Below are positions 57,537-64,000 of a stretch of 64,000 nucleotides of DNA, piece after piece. The DNA is from Cucumis sativus (Eukaryota > Streptophyta > Magnoliopsida > Cucurbitales > Cucurbitaceae). The position numbers were made by a program, and so were the translations under genes. A model generated the notes under the pieces. It was not told the DNA's origin. It ran no database searches and saw only the letters and a list, made by a program, of their open reading frames with translations. Numbering within the stretch: the stretch's first letter is position 1; every line of letters begins with the position of its first letter. Location: positions 29,234,408-29,298,407 of the forward strand of contig NC_026657.2 of the NCBI RefSeq assembly GCF_000004075.3, in the 5' to 3' direction.

Positions 57537-58027
57537 GGTGTGATTGCGCGTGAATTGGGAAAAGGCCAATCGGCAGTGGGCAATCGGCCGCTCCATTTCT
57601 CTCATTCAGTCTCTTTTCTATTTTCTTCTCTGCACAAAGAACGAAAGAGACAGGCCATGGAATCAACTGAATTTGAACTGTCTCCAATTCTCTGATTCTC
57701 AACCTAAATATTTCATCAATCTCGGTAACTCTTTGTGTCTCTTTTTGCTCTTGATTCGTTTCCCAGAAAGCGGGAGCTCCATAAAGTTCACAATTCTTCT
57801 TTATATCAACCTTACTCAGAAACCCCATTGTTTTTGTATTCTACTGAAACTACCGTAATTCTTTTCGCTAAGAATTATCTGATTCCATCTACTTCCATTT
57901 TCATTTCTGATGGAGACTGAATTCCAAGTTGTCAATGATACTCACTCCTTTCCTGCTTCTTCTACATTTTAACTGTATTTGATAGTGGTAGAGTAAATTA
58001 GAGGGGGGCGGGGGTTTTTCTTCAGCG

Positions 58028-58126
58028 ATGGGATTATGGCTGTTAGCTTCAACTGGGCCACCAATTAAACGACGTGCGGGTTTGAGAATTAAACAGGCGG
58101 GTCGGGGTTCTTATAGCGGCAGCTAG
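58028..58126 (+). CDS. Upstream ORF in the LHW-like leader (32 aa)
   Basis: ATG 58028 to TAG 58126, ending 94 bp before the main start. It reads MGLWLLASTGPPIKRRAGLR and continues basic and Gly/Ser-rich. It begins right after a strong acceptor (gtttttcttcag). A second, shorter frame is at 57657-57695 (MESTEFELSPIL). One Arabidopsis LHW-like gene is known to carry a conserved peptide uORF. Whether this is the same peptide I cannot confirm. Confidence 0.4.
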   Translation: MGLWLLASTGPPIKRRAGLRIKQAGRGSYSGS

Positions 58127-58220
58127 TGAAGCCTTTTGTTTTTTTCCTCCCATTTTGAGTAATCTATACTTTGTTAGTTTTGAATTTGTTCTGCTTATTT
58201 GTAAATCGTTCAAGCGAAGA

Positions 58221-61200
58221 ATGGAAACTTTGTCTCTCAATCATCTCTTGAAAAGTCTTTGCACTCATTCACAATGGATTTATGCTGTCTTTTGGAAGAT
58301 TAATTATCAAACTCCACCGTAAGTCTCTTGATGTATCTATATGCTTATGCATCAATTCCATTATCAGTAATTACGATGATTAATTTCGAAACCTTGGATT
58401 ATTATCAGGATATTGGCTTGGGAAGATGGGTATTGCAATTATTCAAAATTGGAAAAACATGTCGGAAACATAGAGTATAGAATGATAAGAGAGGCCGATC
58501 AACATGCTACTTCATACTATGGAACAAATACGTATGATGGCGATTCTGGAAGTTGTTCAGTTGAACCAGCAGTGGCTGATATGTTTTGCCTTCAATATGC
58601 CCTGGGAGAAGGGTAAAGTCATATTGTCATTTTCTTACATCTTTTGTGTTTCTACTTTTCCCAACAAAATTGATGTGTCTCAAACTTGGCAAATATTTAC
58701 TTTTCTTGCTAATTTTGATTTTTGTTTGGATTTTTCCATTCTGAATCTTAAAATGAAGGTTTTGAGGACTTGGCTGATTTGATTACTGCCATGACTATCA
58801 TCTTATGCCTACCTTGGACTTTACTTTGCAGTTGTGGGTCCATTACCATCAGTCCTTGCAACCTTCATATTTCTTAGAATTACTTTAGTGAGTTAACAAT
58901 GCCTAAGATACACTGCTCTTTCAAATATTTTTGTCTATGTGCCTAATTTTTATCTTATTCAAACTGTACATCAGGACTGTGGGAAGCGCGGCAAGTTCAG
59001 GAAATCATAGTTGGGTTTTTCTTGAAGATATTTTTGCTAGGAATTTATCATCTGCTTCTATTTATGAGGTGTGCTAATTTCACTTTTGTTTCCATATGAG
59101 AAGGGTAAAAAATGGGGAATAACATTATTTACTGCGTCTATGTTGCAGGGCCCTACTGAATGGATAATTCAATATGCATCTGGTATCAAGGTAGTATAAA
59201 TTTTCCCCCCTCCTTTCTTTACTTCTAGGTGCCTTTGACAAGTCATGATTTTACAACATGTTGTTGGGAATAAAAAATATTCCCTAGCTTGCATATTCCT
59301 ATTTGAACATTTTGTTAGATAATATAATATTAAATTTACCTTCATCCATCAACTTAAGGTTTTAGATCAATAAGAGATTTCGTGTAGGTGGTCCAAGAAT
59401 TCCCAACGAATATCGATTTTTACTTGTTTAGCCTTCTATATATTTGAAGTCCACCTGTTAGAAGTATTAGATGATGTAATGTTAAATTTACCTTCATCCT
59501 TTAGTTTAAACTTTTGGGTCAAATGTCCCAGGGGTGATTTAACACATTTGAATAGTTCTCTATTCACGTAAAGCACATGTTATTGCTTTCAACTAAAAGA
59601 TCAAGTATTCATTTGCAGACTATTCTATTGGTGCCCCTTCTTCCTTTTGGAGTGTTGCAGCTTGGCTCTTTGCAAATGGTGCGTATTTTCTGAACTTGGG
59701 TGTGTGCTATCAAAAGTTTCCTTATTTATTTAACTGTTAAGTCTATTGATTGTTTAAAGAGCTCCTCGGGTGTAATACTTTGAGAAACAATAATTTGATT
59801 CCTCCCCACTTAATTAAATTCTACCAATATTCATCTCATACTCGGCTTTTCTGTCCTATTGAATCTCAGGTTACCGAAAATTTATCAGTGGTTGCTTATA
59901 TCAAAGACAGATTCAATGACATTAACTTTGTGGATGGAGATGCCTGTGCATCAGTTGTCCCTAGGCCCTTTGAGAGCTTGGATGAGCAAACAAACTTTAC
60001 CACTTATATGCTGGAGGCTGAAAATCATGGGGCTATTCATGATATTAAGCCACCAGTGTCGACTTTTAATCAGTGTGTAACCATTCAAGATGTGCTGACC
60101 GTATCTAGAAGAATTAGGCCCGAGACTCTTCACTGTGAAAAAGGACATAAAAGTGACATTCACAGGACTAATATGGAAGAACTATTTGCTCCACTTTATC
60201 AATCTGTTAGTACTGGTGAAGTGGAATTTTCCGATTTTATTTCTCTGGAATCATTGCTTCCTCTTGGCAGTCAGTTGAGAAACCACGAGACTGGATTGTT
60301 TGAGAGTAACCCCCACATTTTTCACTCTTATTCTCTGGACAATGTAGTTGGACAACAATCTGGACATAATCTTGCGACTAAGAAAGAATATGGCATTGCA
60401 GACAATTTCTTTAGCTTTCCTGATGACTGTGAACTACAGAAAGCACTAGGACCAGTACTTCTTGCACAGAAACATACTAATGAGTTCTCGTACGATCCAT
60501 CTAGTACAGTCAAAGACAATACCTCAAGTATGTTGTGCAGTCGAGATTTAAAGGAAGGTGATATTGAGCATCTCCTGGAAGCTATGATAAGTGCAGAGGA
60601 TATTTCAGATGATACTTTTTCGAATAACACAATCAATGCCAGAATTGCCGACTTGGTAGCAAAACCGTGTCTTTCTACTAACACATATCAATCTGAATCA
60701 AGCACAATAGTGGTGAATGATCCAGCCCTTTGGAATATTCCTGAATCCACAACGACTGCAACCGGCAGGAAGAATTTAACTAGTTTGTCTACATCAAATT
60801 CTCTAGTTGTTAACGAGCGGGAAGAACGTGACCGTGACATGGCTCAGCATAGGAAAGGGATGAAACGTTCCAATTCAAGCCGACAGATCAAAGTTACGTC
60901 TAATACAAGACAAAGACCGAGGGATAGACAATTGATCCAGGATCGTATCAAAGAGTTACGACAAATTGTCCCAAATGGTGGTAAGGTACGGTGTCTTGAG
61001 AACTGTTGCGGTGTGTCGATTTGAGTTTTATTTGCTTCTTTTCCCTAAGTTTGCTTTTTGTCTAACGGTAAACAGTGTAGCATTGACGGTCTCTTAGAGA
61101 AAACTATAAAGCACATGCTATACTTACAACGAGTAACTGACCGAGCTGAGAAACTAAAGCAACTAGCCCAACAAGAGGTTAGGAAAAGGATTGTGCTCTA

Positions 61201-61818
61201 CATCAAAATAAACGCCTTCTAACATTAGAATTTTAATAAATTACTTGTGCGCTAAAATGCCTTCAAATGCTTTTATAGGATTTTGATTCTGAGAATTGCA
61301 CTGATCTTGAAAATGAGGGTGTTCAACCAAATGGGACTAGTTGGACATGGGCGTTTGATATTGGGAGTGAACTTCAAGTTTGCCCCATAGTTGTAGAGGA
61401 TCTGGAATACCAGGGACACATGCTTATAAAGGTTTTCGTCGGTTTCCTCTTAAATGTCTTTTCTCATAAGCTGCATGCTTGTGTTTTAACAATGTATTCA
61501 ATTTCATCATCCTATAGATGCTATGCAATGACATGGGACTGTTCTTAGAGATCACTCAAATAATTCGAAATTTGGATTTAACAATATTGAAGGGTGTGAT
61601 CGAACGCCATTCAAACAACTCGTGGGCTTATTTCATCGTTGAGGTAGGCAGTTAATACTTCCACCTAAATTGGCAAATGTGAAGTTAGTTATAATTCAAA
61701 TTGAAAATTTGTATCAATTTCTTCACAGGCTCCAAGGGGCTTTCATAGAATGGATGTTTTCTGGCCTCTAATGCATCTGCTCCAGCGCAAAAGAAATCCT
61801 ATTTCATGCAAGATCTGA
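58221..61818 (+). CDS. LONESOME HIGHWAY-like atypical bHLH transcription factor (694 aa)
   Basis: Ten coding exons: 58221-58318, 58409-58612, 58975-59068, 59149-59190, 59619-59678, 59870-60985, 61076-61177, 61279-61431, 61518-61643 and 61729-61818 (2085 nt). The N-terminal bHLH-MYC_N domain has LLKSLCTHSQWIYAVFWKI, LAWEDGYC, LGEGTVGSAASSGNHSWV and LPFGVLQLGSLQ. A long acidic low-complexity middle follows, then a bHLH spanning the exon 6-7 junction (about residues 513-560): DRQLIQDRIKELRQIVPNGG and CSIDGLLEKTIKHMLYLQ. The basic part lacks the His-Glu-Arg of E-box binders, as in LHW. The C-terminus resembles an ACT-like dimerisation region. Family knowledge: LHW and its relatives dimerise with TMO5-type bHLHs to drive vascular cell divisions. 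Exact paralogue not assigned. Confidence 0.93.
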
Positions 61819-62225
61819 GCCACATCTTCCATATCAAGCAGATATGACGATGAAGTTCATCAAGTGTGAAACATCTATTGTTCTAGTAATGTTTTCTTGT
61901 CAATTAGAATTTGATTAAAAGGAAAAGACTCAGAAACACGAACACCTACATGTATCATTACTGATGTATATACGTCAATATTAAACAAAATTTCATCTTT
62001 CATGAGATTGTTTTCTCTGCTTATTGAATTGTTGAGAAAGATAGATTCACAAGTTTCAGAGATTGATCAAACTACCGTTTTGGAATTAAACCTACAGATC
62101 CCTTGGTGTACGATGAGTGATTGGAAATTAGATTGATTGTATATAGTCTAAAGATTCAAGTCCATACTAATTTTAAAATTGATTAAAATTACATAGAGAA
62201 ATACAAAGACTAGTTTTGTTTAGTT
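61819..62225. other. Shared 3' flank of two convergent genes
   Basis: Only 407 bp separate the stop codons of the bHLH (+) and SDR (-) genes, so the two 3' UTRs must lie close together or overlap. No other feature. Confidence 0.7.
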
Positions 62226-63391
62226 TCAGAGATCGGGTATGGGGTAAGCCTTGACAGTGTGGCCTCCATCAATAACAAAAAGTTGTCCAGTAATATAAGA
62301 CGCAGCTGGAAGACAAAGGAAAACAACCATTGACGAAACTTCATGTGGTTCCCCTGCCCGTTTAAGAGGCGTTACTGACAATAGTTGCTCTATTCCTTTT
62401 ACATGCATTGGATCATCCTGAAAAATAATAAAAAAGTTAAAAAAATAATTAATAAACTTGGATCGAATTGAAAGAGATATCGATAATGAATGAAAGTTTG
62501 TACATTGGAACGCTCGACAAGGCGAGTTTTGATGATCCATGGAGCCACTGCGTTTGTACGGATGTTATCTTTTGCCCATTCACATGCCAAGTTCTTTGTG
62601 ATTTGATTTATGGCAGCTTCATCAACAAATTCATGTTATAAGAACACAAATTCATGTTATAAGAACACAAATTCAAATTCAAAATAAGGTGGGTAAAGGT
62701 GAAGAAATTTGTGGGTTACCTTTAGAAGCAGCATATGGAGTAGAGAAAGGAAGGGCCGTTAAGCCTGAAACAGAGGATATGAACACAATGCTTCCATTAC
62801 CAGAAGCCTTTAGTAATGGATATGCAAGTTGGCTAAAATGGAACGACGACTCAAAATTTGTACTCATTACACTTGAAATATCTTCCTCTGTTACTTCTAC
62901 CGTCGACTTCAACGACGACAACGTTCTCCCAGCATTATTCACCTAACTCAAATAATCGATCAAAATCCAAAATCCAAAATCCAAAATCCAAAAATCAAAA
63001 CTTTCGTTTTTTTTTTCTTGGGAGTTAATTACCAGAATGTTTAGGGTCCCATTGAAGAGTGAGGAAACGGTTTCCATCAGCTTCTTCCTCTGTTCTTTGC
63101 TTTGGACATCGCATACAGAGCCACTCACTTTGAAGCCCATTGCTTCCCATTCTTTCAAACATTTGTCTAAATCTTCTTGGCTTCGACAGCATGTGTGAAC
63201 CCTGGCCCCGAATTCTGCAAGTTCTTCCACCGTGGCTCGTCTGAAGAAAGAAAAAACATTACAGGAGTTCGATGAATCGGCGTAACGAAAATAAAGACTG
63301 AAAATTAGGAGTACCCGATGCCGCGGCTTCCGCCGGTGACGAGAGCGGTCATCCCCTTGAGTGACCATCTTTGGTTTCTAATGTTGGCCAT
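62226..63391 (-). CDS. Tropinone reductase-like short-chain dehydrogenase (270 aa)
   Basis: Five coding exons on the minus strand: 63315-63391, 63033-63240, 62720-62942, 62504-62616 and 62226-62417 (813 nt). The sequence begins [20 protein letters not shown] and has the SDR dinucleotide motif TGGSRGIG, the [19 protein letters not shown] segment that favours NADPH, the NNAG motif, the active-site Ser in FISSVSG and the YAASK catalytic Tyr/Lys pair. [10 protein letters not shown] and [11 protein letters not shown] follow. These are hallmarks of the tropinone reductase homologue branch. Most members outside alkaloid-making plants do not act on tropinone but reduce diverse small carbonyls, so the substrate is open. 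All catalytic residues are present. Confidence 0.94.
62627..62668. repeat. Perfect 21-bp tandem duplication in a short SDR intron
   Basis: Two exact copies of a unit starting AAATTCATGTTATAAGAACA lie in intron 3 (62617-62719), next to its acceptor. The duplication makes up about 40 percent of this 103-bp intron. Intron 2 also has a CCAAAAT heptamer array near 62965-62993. Confidence 0.9.
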
Positions 63392-64000
63392 GGCAGCTGG
63401 GTTGGGTTTCGACTTTCGATTTGATTCACAACAAATGAAGGAAGAGAGAGATCACTCTCGCTCGATTTTTCTTAACTTAATTATATGAACTAAAAATTGC
63501 ATCATTTTAATATGTAAATATTCAATTATTATGGTGAGGTCCGAACCACGAGATTCATTTTTTCTTTTATAATTCATCAACTTAGGATAACATATAAATA
63601 TATAAACAATTCAGCTTAGTAATTATTATGTCTACATTCAAATTTTAATTTGACAATCATTTTTTAGTTTTTAATACAATGTTCTAGTTGAGCTCTCTGA
63701 CTCTCTCCCCAACGCCCATTCAAATTATTCTCTTTCTCATTAATCATAGCATTTATACTTCAATATTAATGGTTAAAGGAAATTTAAATACTTTTTAGTA
63801 CATACACTACTAAGTTTGAAAAGTCTAATTCTTCACCATTTATGAGTCTTTAATTATATCTAAGGGTAGAATCTCAAAAGTCATAAGTTTTAACATTGTT
63901 TAATTATATAAAAGGGATATCTTCCACCTCTTTTTTCTTTGTTAATATTGTTTTTCTCCCTAAATTAACATTTGGAGATAAATTTTTAAAAAATGATTAA
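63392..64000. other. SDR promoter region, AT-rich window end
   Basis: 5' flank of the minus-strand SDR gene, then AT-rich sequence with no visible gene. Confidence 0.6.

Noticed and set aside
57496-57858. Overlapping frames on both strands in the bHLH leader
   Set aside because: They lie across the TATA box and 5' UTR of the bHLH gene and do not resemble proteins.
59750-59869. Upstream extension of the 424-codon frame of the bHLH gene
   Set aside because: This part is intron; the acceptor at 59869 joins the true exon 6 (VTENLSVV) to exon 5, and the frame after 60985 also reads into an intron.

Overview
The window is nuclear DNA from a flowering plant, almost certainly a eudicot. It is AT-rich, its genes carry GT-AG introns, and it encodes plant-specific families: a BELL homeodomain protein, S-domain receptor kinases, a RETICULATA-related plastid protein, a bifunctional P5CS and an atypical LHW-type bHLH. 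Gene resemblance makes me think of a cucurbit, but that is recollection and not proven by anything here. No organelle, viral, CRISPR or bacterial content was seen. Exon models below were built by hand from splice sites. In each multi-exon model the exon phases close and the total is divisible by three.

Layout. 1-666 (+): 3' end of a BEL1-like homeobox gene. 3.3-5.05 kb: a two-exon 98-residue unknown gene (+) that appears interleaved with an LC8-type dynein light chain gene (-). 5.97-9.14 kb (-): RETICULATA-RELATED, seven coding exons. 11.5-22.3 kb (-): tandem array of three intronless G-type lectin (S-domain) receptor-like kinases, all intact and all non-RD. 24.0-30.15 kb (-): autophagy kinase ATG1, 13 coding exons, 725 aa. 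31.2 kb (+): tRNA-Val(CAC), 286 bp before the start codon of a seven-exon PRA1 family gene (31.6-33.8 kb) whose 3' UTR seems to hold a 1.55-kb intron. 38.6 and 40.8 kb (+): two small intronless genes of unknown function. 44.96-49.8 kb (+): delta-1-pyrroline-5-carboxylate synthetase with two alternative coding first exons. 51.4 kb (-): a small conserved plant protein. 57.5-61.8 kb (+): LHW-like bHLH with an upstream ORF. 62.2-63.4 kb (-): tropinone-reductase-like SDR, convergent with the bHLH.

There is no operon-like logic. These are independent plant genes: development (BEL1, LHW-like), plastid and leaf patterning (RER), surface recognition (receptor kinases), autophagy (ATG1), vesicle traffic (PRA1) and proline/stress metabolism (P5CS). 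The long gaps (33.8-38.6, 41.1-45.0 and 51.7-57.5 kb) are AT-rich with microsatellites and scattered GGCCCA-type promoter motifs. I found no wholly new system. The observations most worth a second look are the duplicated alternative first exons of P5CS, the interlocked antisense pair at 3.5-5 kb, the upstream ORF of the bHLH gene, the orphan reading frame at 50.2-50.5 kb and a probable MITE inside an ATG1 intron.
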